The notes: generated by a model not told the origin, from the letters alone. A stretch of 64,000 bases of DNA from Oceanobacillus sp. FSL K6-2867 (GCF_037963145.1 NZ_CP150144.1:3162001-3226000); one strand, 5' to 3'. Shown: positions 18,196 through 26,459, counted from the stretch's first letter. Made by a program: numbers and translations.

Positions 18196-18476
18196 TCTAT
18201 TTATGCAATATCTATCTTGGGCACTAGCTTTCACCCCTTTACGCAGAAATATGTCACTTATGCCCAAACCCTATCACTTCAACTTCCAGCTGAATTTTTT
18301 ACTAGTTTTTTGTACAAACGACATGGGTATTCCTGCCTTAAATTAACAAAAACCATATGCAAGTGTTAAGATTCATAGGTCAGGAGAATGATATCGTCCA
18401 TCCACCCTTGAAAACGCTAGCTTATTTTGGAAGAGTATATTAAATGAAGTCGTTTTTTTAGGAAGTGAACACTGTT
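18196..18476 (+). repeat. Duplicated intergenic DNA (second copy of 12437-12729)
   Basis: This stretch follows 12437-12729 segment by segment: GCAATATCTATCTT, AAACCCTATC, CGACATGGGTA, GTGTTAAGATTCAT, CATCCACCC and AAGTCGTTTTTTAGG occur in the same order with small indels. Short open frames in both copies are not under a ribosome site and look non-coding. The match shows that the promoter region of the glycosyltransferase gene was duplicated along with the LCP gene. Confidence 0.8.
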
Positions 18477-18596
18477 TTGGAAATCTATTTTGATTTTATT
18501 TTATTTATGTTTGCTTTTTCCGATACTCCACCTGTTCCATTACTTACCATGGATTAGTAAGAGGAGAGAAAACGATAAACAGATGTTGCTTCATAG
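18477..18596 (+). pseudogene. Internally deleted glycosyltransferase remnant
   Basis: The first 100 bases match the start of the gene at 12730 (TTGGAAATCTATTT, TTTATGTTTGCTTTTTCCG, TACTCCA, CCATGG, AAAACGATAAAC). They then jump directly to its last bases (AGATGTTGCTTCATAG against AGATGTGGCTTCATAG). About 1.2 kb of coding sequence is missing. What follows (AACCAGCCAGAATAAA) matches the gap before the first LCP gene. This is the relic of a second glycosyltransferase, lost after duplication. Confidence 0.85.
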
Positions 18597-18666
18597 TAAG
18601 TGTGGCAGAGCCAATTGCTGTCTGTAACCAGCCAGAATAAATGAAGCCAAAGGTGAGGGGGAAAGA

Positions 18667-19596
18667 ATGAATAAAAGTATGCTAAAGAAAACTGTATTAA
18701 TAGTAGTCATTGTTTTAATTGTTGGTGCAGCAGCAATAGGGAGCTATGCATGGAAATTATTTTCGTCTGCCATGACAAATATTCAGGAAGAAATTGATTA
18801 CAAAAGATCAGATGAACAACTGCAAGGCACCGATTTAGCAGAGGGACATCCGATATCTGTTTTACTGATGGGGATTGATGAACCGGAAAGAAAGGATGAC
18901 ATTTATCGTCGTTCAGACACACTCATTTACTTAACATTAAACCCACAAACTAAATCAACCCATATGGTCAGCATACCTCGTGACACATTGACTGAAATTG
19001 TTGGACATGGAACGGAAGATAAAATCAATCATTCTTATGCTTTTGGAGGCACAGCAATGGCACTAAGAACTGTGGAAAAATTCCTGGGCGCTCCGATTGA
19101 CTACTATGTAAAAGTAGACATGAGAGGGTTTCAGGACATTGTTGATACGGTTAATGGCATAGATGTAACAAACCCTTTTGAATTTACGCAAGGAAACTTT
19201 ACTTTTGAAGAAGGCCCTATTCATTTAGGAGGGGAAGAAGCTTTATCTTATATACGTATGATAAAGGAAGATCCAAAAGGAGACTTCGGACCTCAGAAAA
19301 GACAGCGACAAGTAATCCAAGCACTGCTAGAAAAAGGGACAACCATTCCAGGTTTAACATCTTCCATTTCTAATCTTGAAGAAATTATTACAACTGTTGA
19401 AGATAACGTCCGAACAAACCTGGATCTAAAGGAAATGTGGGACATCCAAAAGAATTACAGCGATGCGCTTAATCATATTGAAGAGCATGAAATAGTAGGG
19501 GAAGAAATAGAAAAAAATAAAACCTTTTATTATGTACCTGATGAAAGTGAGATGGAGCGGCTTTCTGAGGAGCTGAATGGGCAGTTGTGGAGATAA
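18667..19596 (+). CDS. LCP-family protein (copy B) lacking two conserved arginines
   Basis: A 309-aa paralogue of the protein at 14159, similar along its whole length. A membrane anchor (about 8-30) is followed by an LCP domain with LLMGID, RRSDTLIY, SIPRDT and DKINHSYAFGG. The motif that reads RMRK and GDFGR in copy A reads RMIK and GDFGP here, so Arg199 is Ile and Arg209 is Pro at identical positions. Other motif residues stay intact, and there is no frameshift. Either the protein is losing activity or its substrate has changed. Its glycosyltransferase partner is deleted. The start at 18667 follows GGTGAGGGGGAAAGA. Confidence 0.85.
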   Translation: MNKSMLKKTVLIVVIVLIVGAAAIGSYAWKLFSSAMTNIQEEIDYKRSDEQLQGTDLAEGHPISVLLMGIDEPERKDDIYRRSDTLIYLTLNPQTKSTHMVSIPRDTLTEIVGHGTEDKINHSYAFGGTAMALRTVEKFLGAPIDYYVKVDMRGFQDIVDTVNGIDVTNPFEFTQGNFTFEEGPIHLGGEEALSYIRMIKEDPKGDFGPQKRQRQVIQALLEKGTTIPGLTSSISNLEEIITTVEDNVRTNLDLKEMWDIQKNYSDALNHIEEHEIVGEEIEKNKTFYYVPDESEMERLSEELNGQLWR

Positions 19597-19670
19597 AAGA
19601 ACTTTTCTTAAAACTAAACCACTCGGCTGGAACAAATAGAGTTGTCCCAACTTTATCATAAATAACCTTG

Positions 19671-19723
19671 TAATCGTCAAATATCCCCCATCTACAATGC
19701 AGGTGAAGATTATTTGACGATTA
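19671..19723. terminator. Long inverted repeat between convergent genes
   Basis: TAATCGTCAAATA (19671-19683) and TATTTGACGATTA (19711-19723) form a perfect 13-bp stem with a 27-base loop. No T run follows on either side, so it is an atypical two-way terminator for the LCP and GltS genes, or a protein site. Confidence 0.45.
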
Positions 19724-19837
19724 CGAACATCATGTCATACAAAAGACGAATTCCTGATCAGCCAAGCAAAACTTTCATTTTTAATGCTCACCATTCCAGC
19801 CTTTTATGAAACGATAGACTCTTTCCAAATAAGTTTT

Positions 19838-21043
19838 TTAAGAAACTAAATTCATAAAGAAGGTGATTAAAAAGCTATTACTGATATCTATAACTAATGA
19901 TCCTATTGCTGTAATTACAAAGAATACACTTGGTGAAGCAGGGTGTTCTTTCATAAGAGTTTGCATATTAGCTACCGCAACGGGCATTGCTCCTAATCCA
20001 AAACCAACCACACCACTTACCATTACAGCAGAATCATAGTCTTTACCTAATAGTCTGAAGGCGATATATATTGTAAAGAAGATTATTAGAATAACTTGTA
20101 CTGTTAATATAAGTAGCATTGGAAGAGCTAAATCTTTTAATTCCCATAGTTTTAAAGTCATAAGAGCCATTGATATAAACAATGAAAGAGAGATTTCACC
20201 TATGGTATCTATTTCTTTTTTAGGTATACTGAATTTGTTGGTATAGTCGCCTAAATTTCTAATAATTAGCCCCATAAGCAAACCACCTAAATAACCAGGG
20301 AATATCAAACCAATATTCTCTAAAAACATCGATATGATAGTACCAATACCCATAGCAATTATTATTTGATAAGCAGCTGTAAACATTTTATTAGTAGACA
20401 ATACTTCATCCGCTTCAGACTCTTTAGTAGAGCTAATTTCACTTTTAGTAGATTTTGTCCTATCAGTAGTTGCCATCAAGTTATGTTTTTTTACAAGAAA
20501 ACGTGCAATAGGTCCGCCCAAAATACCTCCGGATACTAGACCAAATGTTGCTGCTGAAAGAGCCACTGTGGTTGCACCGACTGCATTAAGGTCCTCGAAT
20601 ACAGGTCCAAATGCAGCAGAAGTTCCATGTCCTCCAGTCAGAGCAACTGAAGAGTTAGATAAACCAATAAGTAAATTTATATCTAATAACTTAGCCAATG
20701 AAACTCCAAGTATATTTTGAAAGGTAATTAATAATACAATTACGATGGCCAATCTGAATCCAAGTTTGCCACCTCGCGCAAAAGCCTTAAGATCACAAGA
20801 AAAACCAACTGAAGTAAAAAATGCTGTCATGAAAATGGTTTGGAGAGTTGTATCAAACTCGAAGAAGAAACTCCCTGTACTATAACCAATTAGAGCAACC
20901 AGGGCAATTATTATACCTCCAATAACTGGGTTAGGAATAAAGAACTTCTCTAATAACCTAATTCTGCCCTTTATAAATCCCCCGATGAATAAAACGACAG
21001 TTGCGATTGTTAGCGTTTGCAAAATGTCAAATTCAAATGTCAT
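19838..21043 (-). CDS. gltS: Sodium/glutamate symporter GltS
   Basis: A 401-aa membrane protein of the ESS family and of the normal GltS length (about 400). It has about ten helices, the re-entrant GGHGTSAAFGP signature at about residues 138-148 and a second-half counterpart VVGFGLGAMPVAVANM near 345. It moves glutamate with Na+. It follows the opine-dehydrogenase-family gene on the same strand with about 300 bases between. That suggests glutamate, or an opine-related amino acid, moves together with that enzyme's reaction. A GGAGGTACATCT ribosome site precedes the ATG. It is more similar to true GltS than the two longer ESS proteins at 2360 and 51388. Confidence 0.9.
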   Translation of the reverse strand: MTFEFDILQTLTIATVVLFIGGFIKGRIRLLEKFFIPNPVIGGIIIALVALIGYSTGSFFFEFDTTLQTIFMTAFFTSVGFSCDLKAFARGGKLGFRLAIVIVLLITFQNILGVSLAKLLDINLLIGLSNSSVALTGGHGTSAAFGPVFEDLNAVGATTVALSAATFGLVSGGILGGPIARFLVKKHNLMATTDRTKSTKSEISSTKESEADEVLSTNKMFTAAYQIIIAMGIGTIISMFLENIGLIFPGYLGGLLMGLIIRNLGDYTNKFSIPKKEIDTIGEISLSLFISMALMTLKLWELKDLALPMLLILTVQVILIIFFTIYIAFRLLGKDYDSAVMVSGVVGFGLGAMPVAVANMQTLMKEHPASPSVFFVITAIGSLVIDISNSFLITFFMNLVS

Positions 21044-21343
21044 AGATGTACCTCCTAAATTAATAGATTTTCCATTTACGTAATTAGATGGGATGAAGAT
21101 TTCTTAAACATTGAATAATTTAAAGGTTGTGCATTACTAAATTGTTTAGCTTAAAAATATGAACATATACGAAATTGGCGTAGGAAATACATGTAGATTC
21201 TGATTCTACTGGAGGAAAGGTCTAGGTGAGTCACCATCATGCAATAGCACAAGGAGGCTCACCAGCTGTTTTCTAGGTGTGCGAAATATATTTCCAGAGT
21301 GGTTCATTCAAATTCCTAAATGTTAAAACACTTTTGTACCAGT
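21044..21343. other. Gap between opine dehydrogenase and gltS genes
   Basis: About 300 bases. It contains GGTGAG (about 21225) pairing with CTCACC (about 21257) around a 26-base loop that holds an AAGGAGG stretch. I see no open frame. The hairpin could be a leader or processing element for gltS on the minus strand; no known riboswitch class is recognised. Confidence 0.3.
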
Positions 21344-22567
21344 CTAGTTGTTATAAACTCCTTCATTAAGATAAAGCAGCAATTCCTCTTTTGCCATATT
21401 ATCAATGCCGATATAGTCAAGCGTATATCCTTCTTCAAAGTAATTTTTCTTCACCATTACGGATGCTAGCACAATCATAGAATCGATGATAGGTGTTTTT
21501 ACGCCATAAGAGACACCTAAGTCATGATATATTTTACAACCAACAGGTACATCTTCTGTTATATATCTGTGATAAATACTATTTGGACCTACATTAGCCT
21601 CAGTCGTTGGCTCGTCAAGAGAAAGATGCATGTTTCCTCTTCCCATATATTCGAGAGTTAATACACTTCTTCTTGAAAAGAAATCGTCTTTTTCGTATCT
21701 TTCAAGATCAACACCTATTGCATCAGCCAGGAAGACCTCTTCATTATAAAAATTATACTGTACTTCACAGATAGACGGGCTAAGTGCATGAGCATACATG
21801 GAGTATCCTGATTTGTCAAAGTCCCCAAATATTTTCCCCCAGTTTTCCATTGTAGAAACTCCAAGTATAGTAGCTGGAACGTGTATAACGGGATTAATAT
21901 TACTAAAACCTATATCCAATACAGTATTTCCTTTTACAGGTCCACTACCGGTAGTTACTGCATCAAGGCATCCCAAATATTTTGTTGTTTCCATAAAATC
22001 ATCAATATCACGCATCGGCAAAGTTGCACCTCTCAATGTGATAGCTCTATATTTTATAGAGCAATGAGGGAACATAAATCCACCAACTGTCTCTATTCTG
22101 GTTCCGAATGGAGCACTAGACCATCCGCCAACAATAACTTTCTTAGTACAATTTAATTCTCTCATCAATTTCCGCAATAGAAGCGTCCCGAAGTTATCAG
22201 TAAATATATGTATAACTTGACCATCTTCCAAATGAGGAATTAAGTTAATAAAAGTTTTCTCGTGAGCTACTGCTGGCATAGCAATAACAATAATTCCAGC
22301 ACCTGAAACAGCTTCGGCCATATTAGTTGTTACCATATCCAACTTGGCAACTCCAGATCTTTTAAAGTTGTATAAATTTCTCTGTACTCCATCAATTTCA
22401 ATTCCTGTTCTTGCTACATTAAATAGTGATTTTTCAGCAAAAGGCGGAGCATCGTACAATCTAACTTCTTGGCCAGCAAGTTTACAATCCGCAGCAATTG
22501 TTTTGCCTACTGCACCTGCTCCAATAACTGTGAAAGGCATATTTTTTAAATAGTCCATTTTATTCAC
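21344..22567 (-). CDS. Opine (octopine/nopaline) dehydrogenase family protein
   Basis: About 407 aa. An N-terminal Rossmann domain starts FTVIGAGAVGKTIAADCKL and continues to AGQEVRLYD. It is followed by the helical dehydrogenase domain with GNTVLDIGFSNINPVIHVP, where Asn-Pro-x-x-His is the family's catalytic histidine segment, and a later YMYAHALSPS-like stretch (SMYAHALSP). The family joins an amino acid to a keto acid by NAD(P)H-dependent reductive amination, or runs in reverse on opines. The GTG at 22567 has GGAGG 8 bases upstream; the in-frame ATG at 22582 overlaps that site. It lies with gltS and a GntR regulator. No metallophore genes (CntK/CntL type) are near, so staphylopine-like synthesis is not supported. 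Confidence 0.8.
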   Translation of the reverse strand: MNKMDYLKNMPFTVIGAGAVGKTIAADCKLAGQEVRLYDAPPFAEKSLFNVARTGIEIDGVQRNLYNFKRSGVAKLDMVTTNMAEAVSGAGIIVIAMPAVAHEKTFINLIPHLEDGQVIHIFTDNFGTLLLRKLMRELNCTKKVIVGGWSSAPFGTRIETVGGFMFPHCSIKYRAITLRGATLPMRDIDDFMETTKYLGCLDAVTTGSGPVKGNTVLDIGFSNINPVIHVPATILGVSTMENWGKIFGDFDKSGYSMYAHALSPSICEVQYNFYNEEVFLADAIGVDLERYEKDDFFSRRSVLTLEYMGRGNMHLSLDEPTTEANVGPNSIYHRYITEDVPVGCKIYHDLGVSYGVKTPIIDSMIVLASVMVKKNYFEEGYTLDYIGIDNMAKEELLLYLNEGVYNN

Positions 22568-22816
22568 TATGTTTTCCTCCATTTTTGGTAATAGTATACT
22601 TACTTAAAAAACTTTCAATGAATTTATGCAGAGTATGAAAATAAAGTCCAAATCTGAAAAACTATTTAGTTAATTAATTGAAATTGAAACTTACATTCTC
22701 TAAATTTTCATCTGTACTTATCCTTTATTAAGGATTGATTTTTTCAATGGATGTTGTTCATGCTTTATGACTTATGTGAAATATATTTTAATTTATTATT
22801 TACTATCCTGATTTGA

Positions 22817-23479
22817 TCAATCGGTGATCATTTTTTCCATGGACTTTACTGCATCAGACAACGACTCCACTGTAATTTGGGAAGCAAGTTCACCATCATG
22901 CTGTTTAGCCGCTTTCAATATCTTAGGTTTATTTTTCCAGCTGAATAATCCAGATTGAAGTGAAGAACGTGCCCAAAGTACTTTGTATGGTTGTACCCGA
23001 TTCCAAAGAGAATGAATTTGATCTACTAAAACATTATTGCCACATGAATTATATAGCGTGGTTAAAAATTCAGAGTCTATATTAAGCGCTTTCAAGCTGT
23101 CGCCAGTTGCTATTGCTTGTTCGAGTTCCAACCAATATTTATCCATAATATCCAAGTCTTTTGATGAAATATTCTCTGCGCCTAAACGTGCTGCTTCTGC
23201 CTCCAGCAGTATACGTACTTTATAAAAATCATGAAGTTCCTGAAGAGATAACCTCGTCACCACAGCACCTCTGTGGGGGCGATGTATTGCTAATCCATGT
23301 TCGACTAACATTCTAACTGCTTCTCGAACAGGCATCTCGCTCGTATTCAACAATTTAGCTGTATCCCTAATTTTGATGCTTTTTCCTGGTTCCCATGTGC
23401 CATTAAAAATATAATCACTCATGATTTGATAAGCGTGTTCAGACATCGTTCGTTGACTTACAGTTATTTTCTTTTCCAA
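22817..23479 (-). CDS. GntR-family regulator, FCD subgroup
   Basis: A 220-aa protein. The winged helix at about residues 10-75 (GKSIKIRDTAKLLNTSEMPVREAVRMLVEHG in two runs) is followed by a helical FCD effector domain at about 85-215. The FCD metal/ligand residues near LLEAEAARLGAENIS and the DSEFLTTLYNSCGN region are recognisable. The TTG at 23479 follows AGGAGGGG by 6 bases. It is transcribed in the same direction as the opine dehydrogenase and gltS and probably controls them. Palindromes at 23567-23597 and 23692-23703, upstream of its own start, are candidate sites. The effector is likely a small organic or amino acid. Confidence 0.85.
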   Translation of the reverse strand: MEKKITVSQRTMSEHAYQIMSDYIFNGTWEPGKSIKIRDTAKLLNTSEMPVREAVRMLVEHGLAIHRPHRGAVVTRLSLQELHDFYKVRILLEAEAARLGAENISSKDLDIMDKYWLELEQAIATGDSLKALNIDSEFLTTLYNSCGNNVLVDQIHSLWNRVQPYKVLWARSSLQSGLFSWKNKPKILKAAKQHDGELASQITVESLSDAVKSMEKMITD

Positions 23480-23566
23480 ATCGATCCCCTCCTAGACTTA
23501 ATTTATAATTAAATTGACAACTGATCAACTCACAATTGTACGGATAAGAGCCTTGTAGCAGGGGAT

Positions 23567-23597
23567 AAATGATAATCTTTATCAAAAATTATCATTT
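23567..23597. promoter_or_regulatory. Inverted repeat upstream of the GntR gene
   Basis: AAATGATAAT and ATTATCATTT form a perfect 10-bp inverted repeat around 11 bases. There is no T run, so an operator is more likely than a terminator. It lies in the 418-base divergent region between the GntR and sigma-54 activator genes. Confidence 0.45.
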
Positions 23598-23691
23598 GAA
23601 CTTGTTTATCCTGTAGCCAAGAAGTATTTGTTCACCAATTGTTAATTTAATAGATAGGTGAGACCTCCTTTTCTTATTTATGATATTTGAT

Positions 23692-23703
23692 ATGTGATCA
23701 CAT
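23692..23703. promoter_or_regulatory. Palindrome ATGTGATCACAT
   Basis: A perfect 12-bp palindrome with no spacer, in the same divergent region. Its form suits a dimeric regulator such as the neighbouring GntR protein. Which gene it controls is open. Confidence 0.4.
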
Positions 23704-23897
23704 TTTGATGATAGAATTATTTATTAATTTTGTCAACTGTTAAAAGTAAAAAAAGTATTGATAAAGAAATTGAGAAAGATTTTGGAGAAAGTTAAAATTC
23801 GTATTGAATTGCGCGATAAATACAATTATTATCAACCTAATATAATAAATAGAATTTACTTGGGATTAATCAACAAGTTTCAAAGGAGGCAACATCA

Positions 23898-25307
23898 GTG
23901 AGCAATGAATTAGAACTGATCAATATCGAATTAGAAGGTATTTTAAATACTTCGAATGATAATATCGTTGTAACGGATGGAGATGGAATTGTACTGAGAG
24001 TTAGTTCAAACTGTACAAGTATTTATGGGAAAGCACAAAATGAATTAATTGGGAAAACGGTGCACCAATTGGAAAAGGAGAAGATTTTTTACCCTTCTGT
24101 AACGGTGACAGTTTTGAAAGAAAAGAAAGAAGTTCAAGTAATGCAGGAAACACCGACCGGAAAGGTTATTATGGCTACTGGTATCCCTATTTTTGACAGA
24201 ATGGGAGACATTGTTCGGGTTATCAGTTTTTCCCATGATTTGACAGAAATTCAGCGTCTGAAAGAAGATTATGAGCAACTGCGGAAGAAAATGATGAAAT
24301 ATGAATCTGAAATTGAAGAATTACGGGGACAAGAAACCAAGCAGAATCAGGTTGTAATTAAAAGTAAGATTATGCAGGAAATTCATGAACTAATAAACCG
24401 AGTAGCGAAGTCTGATGCAAATGTGGTCCTTCTTGGAGAATCAGGTGTAGGAAAAAATGTATTTGCACGTGCTTTGCATGATGGAAGTGATAGACGTGAT
24501 AGAGATTTTATTGAATTAAACTGTGGTGCGATACCGGAGACGCTTTTTGAATCGGAAATTTTTGGTTATGAACCAGGTTCTTTCACAGGTGCAAGCAAAA
24601 AGGGAAAAGCAGGAATGATAGAGCTTGCAGAAGGAGGAACTTTATTTCTTGATGAAGTTGCCGAACTTCCACTTTCCATACAAGTAAAATTATTAAAAGC
24701 GCTGCAGGAGAAAAGAGTAACCCGCATCGGGGCTTCAAAGGCAAAGAAAGTCGACTTCCGGCTTATTACCGCAACCAATCAAAATTTAGAGGTAATGGTA
24801 AGGGAAGGGAGATTTAGGAAAGATTTATATTACCGATTAAATGTAATTCCTATTACTATCCCGCCGCTGCGTGAGCGCGTGGATGATATATATTTTCTTG
24901 CACAACACTATTTAGCTATCTTTAATAAAAAGTATAAAATGAATAAGTCTTTCCATTCATCTACTGTTCATGCATTTTTGGAGTACGATTGGCCTGGAAA
25001 TGTCCGTGAACTTGAAAACCTTATTGAACGTATAGTTATCACGTCACCTACAGCTATCATTTACCCTGCAAGTATCCCATTTATTAAAAAAGTAAAAGAG
25101 ATGGAATCAGGGATAGAAGATTGGCCGTTAGAAACCTTTGAGCAAAAAGGGTTGACACTTCAAGAATCGTTGGAAGAAGTAGAAAAAAGCTGGCTAAAAC
25201 GTGCTTACCGGCAATATAAAACGACTTATGAAATGGCTGAGTATCTCGGAATAAGCCAGCCAACTGTAGTTCGCAGACTGAAGAAATACCATATTAATTC
25301 AAAATGA
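23898..25307 (+). CDS. Sigma-54-dependent transcriptional activator with PAS domain
   Basis: A 469-aa enhancer-binding protein. A PAS sensor domain (about 10-115, with IVVTDGDGIVLRVS) and a short coiled region (about 115-148) are followed by the AAA+ domain at about 155-385. Walker A is GESGVGKN at 180-187 and Walker B ends in Asp252-Glu253. The sigma-54 contact loop reads GSFTGA at 227-232 instead of GAFTGA. A helix-turn-helix lies near 440-463 (MAEYLGISQPTVVRRLKK). The GTG start at 23898 follows AAAGGAGG. A perfect sigma-54 promoter lies 95 bases after its stop, before a ureohydrolase gene, so that gene is its likely target. The PAS ligand is unknown. Confidence 0.9.
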   Translation: MSNELELINIELEGILNTSNDNIVVTDGDGIVLRVSSNCTSIYGKAQNELIGKTVHQLEKEKIFYPSVTVTVLKEKKEVQVMQETPTGKVIMATGIPIFDRMGDIVRVISFSHDLTEIQRLKEDYEQLRKKMMKYESEIEELRGQETKQNQVVIKSKIMQEIHELINRVAKSDANVVLLGESGVGKNVFARALHDGSDRRDRDFIELNCGAIPETLFESEIFGYEPGSFTGASKKGKAGMIELAEGGTLFLDEVAELPLSIQVKLLKALQEKRVTRIGASKAKKVDFRLITATNQNLEVMVREGRFRKDLYYRLNVIPITIPPLRERVDDIYFLAQHYLAIFNKKYKMNKSFHSSTVHAFLEYDWPGNVRELENLIERIVITSPTAIIYPASIPFIKKVKEMESGIEDWPLETFEQKGLTLQESLEEVEKSWLKRAYRQYKTTYEMAEYLGISQPTVVRRLKKYHINSK

Positions 25308-25360
25308 ATCAATTGATTCAATCATGAATTAATATGGTCCGTTAAATTCATAATTGAATT
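25305..25360. promoter_or_regulatory. Candidate upstream activator sites for the sigma-54 promoter
   Basis: TGAATCAATTGATTCA (25305-25320) is a perfect 16-bp palindrome that overlaps the activator's stop codon. AATTCA and TGAATT (25345-25360) form a second, spaced inverted repeat with the same half-site, TGAATY. Both lie 40-100 bases upstream of the -24 element, where enhancer-binding proteins often bind. Confidence 0.65.
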
Positions 25361-25402
25361 AAATTAGCTGCAATCCAATTGTTAGATTCCTATTTTAAGA
25401 GT

Positions 25403-25418
25403 TGGCACGAAATTTGCT
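25403..25418 (+). promoter_or_regulatory. Sigma-54 (-24/-12) promoter
   Basis: TGGCAC, 4 bases, then TTTGCT. The GG (25404) and GC (25416) are exactly 12 bases apart, matching the consensus TGGCACN5TTGCW. It drives the ureohydrolase gene at 25456 and needs an enhancer-binding activator, which is encoded directly upstream. Confidence 0.9.
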
Positions 25419-25455
25419 TATATATTAACAAATACATATATAGGGGGAAATTTTC

Positions 25456-26421
25456 ATGTATCGTCCGAAAGATTCATCAAGATCACCACGGTTTACAGGT
25501 CCACGTACATTTATGAGACTGGAACATATCCAGACAACAGAAGATGTTGATTTTGCAGTAATAGGAGTTCCATTTGATACAGCTGCATCAAACCGAACTG
25601 GACAACGATACGGTCCGCAGCATATTCGAAACTTTTCTGTTTTATTGAGGCCGTATAACCCAGATCAGGATATTAATATTTTTGATTATTGCTCTGGAAT
25701 TGATTACGGGGATGTTGATGTCGTTCCAGGAAATATCCACGCAACCTATGATAATATTGTAAGCGGTTTAGAACCAGTGTTAAACAAAGAGATTATTCCA
25801 ATTATGATGGGCGGAGACCATTCTATTTCACTAGGTCACTTACGTGCATTTGCTAAAAAGTACGGACCGATTGCTCTTGTGCATTTTGATTCACATGGGG
25901 ATACATGGGACCACTACTTTGGAGAAAAATACATGCATGGTACGCCTTTCCGCCGTGCAGTGGAGGAAGGCCTGGTTGATGTGGACCATTCCATTCAAAT
26001 TGGGATGCGCGGTCCGCTTTATGGTCCAGAAGATATAGAAGATGCTAGAGAGCTAGGCTATGAAGTAATTCCAATGAAGGAAGTAAGAGAAATTGGCTAT
26101 GACAGGGTGATGGAAAGAATTCATACTCGTGTTGGTGAAAAACCCGTATTTGTTTCATATGACATTGACTTTCTTGATCCAGCATATGCACCGGGAACGG
26201 GCACACCAGAAGTTGGCGGTCCAACAAGCTACGAAGGTCTGGAATATGTTCGCGGTTTAGATGGTCTTGATATTAAGGGCTTTGATTTAGTTGAGGTCCT
26301 TCCAACTTATGATAGTGGAGAGATTACTGCTGTTGCAGCATCCTCGATTATTTTTGAAATGATTACTTTAGTTGCGATGAAAAAACGGACAGAGCTGAAA
26401 CTGAAAGAACTGAAAATCTAA
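25456..26421 (+). CDS. Ureohydrolase: agmatinase or guanidinobutyrase
   Basis: A 321-aa protein of the arginase/agmatinase family with the Mn2+ ligands in place: GGDHS at 119-123, DSHGD at 145-149 and DIDFLDP at 236-242. The N-terminal part (FIGVPFD-like VIGVPFDTAASNRTGQRYGP) is typical of the agmatinase branch and of guanidino-acid hydrolases, not of arginases. The reaction is hydrolysis of a guanidino group to urea plus an amine. The genes downstream fit two routes: agmatine to putrescine, then transamination; or 4-guanidinobutyrate to GABA. Both end at GabT/GabD. The gene is under a sigma-54 promoter. AGGGGGAAA precedes the ATG. Confidence 0.85.
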   Translation: MYRPKDSSRSPRFTGPRTFMRLEHIQTTEDVDFAVIGVPFDTAASNRTGQRYGPQHIRNFSVLLRPYNPDQDINIFDYCSGIDYGDVDVVPGNIHATYDNIVSGLEPVLNKEIIPIMMGGDHSISLGHLRAFAKKYGPIALVHFDSHGDTWDHYFGEKYMHGTPFRRAVEEGLVDVDHSIQIGMRGPLYGPEDIEDARELGYEVIPMKEVREIGYDRVMERIHTRVGEKPVFVSYDIDFLDPAYAPGTGTPEVGGPTSYEGLEYVRGLDGLDIKGFDLVEVLPTYDSGEITAVAASSIIFEMITLVAMKKRTELKLKELKI

Positions 26422-26459
26422 TTAGACATTTAAATGCAGGGAGGAACAAAGTTTCCCTG

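Noticed and set aside
18408..18422. Perfect cre consensus match TTGAAAACGCTAGCT
   Set aside because: It lies in decayed duplicated DNA ahead of LCP-B, is not kept in the other copy, and does not fit a catabolic gene. Chance is likely.
21199..21290. Riboswitch or T-box in the opine dehydrogenase-gltS gap
   Set aside because: Only one simple hairpin is visible; no conserved core of a known class could be recognised.
21344..22567. Staphylopine-type metallophore dehydrogenase
   Set aside because: Same broad family, but no CntK/CntL-like partners or metal transporter genes are nearby.
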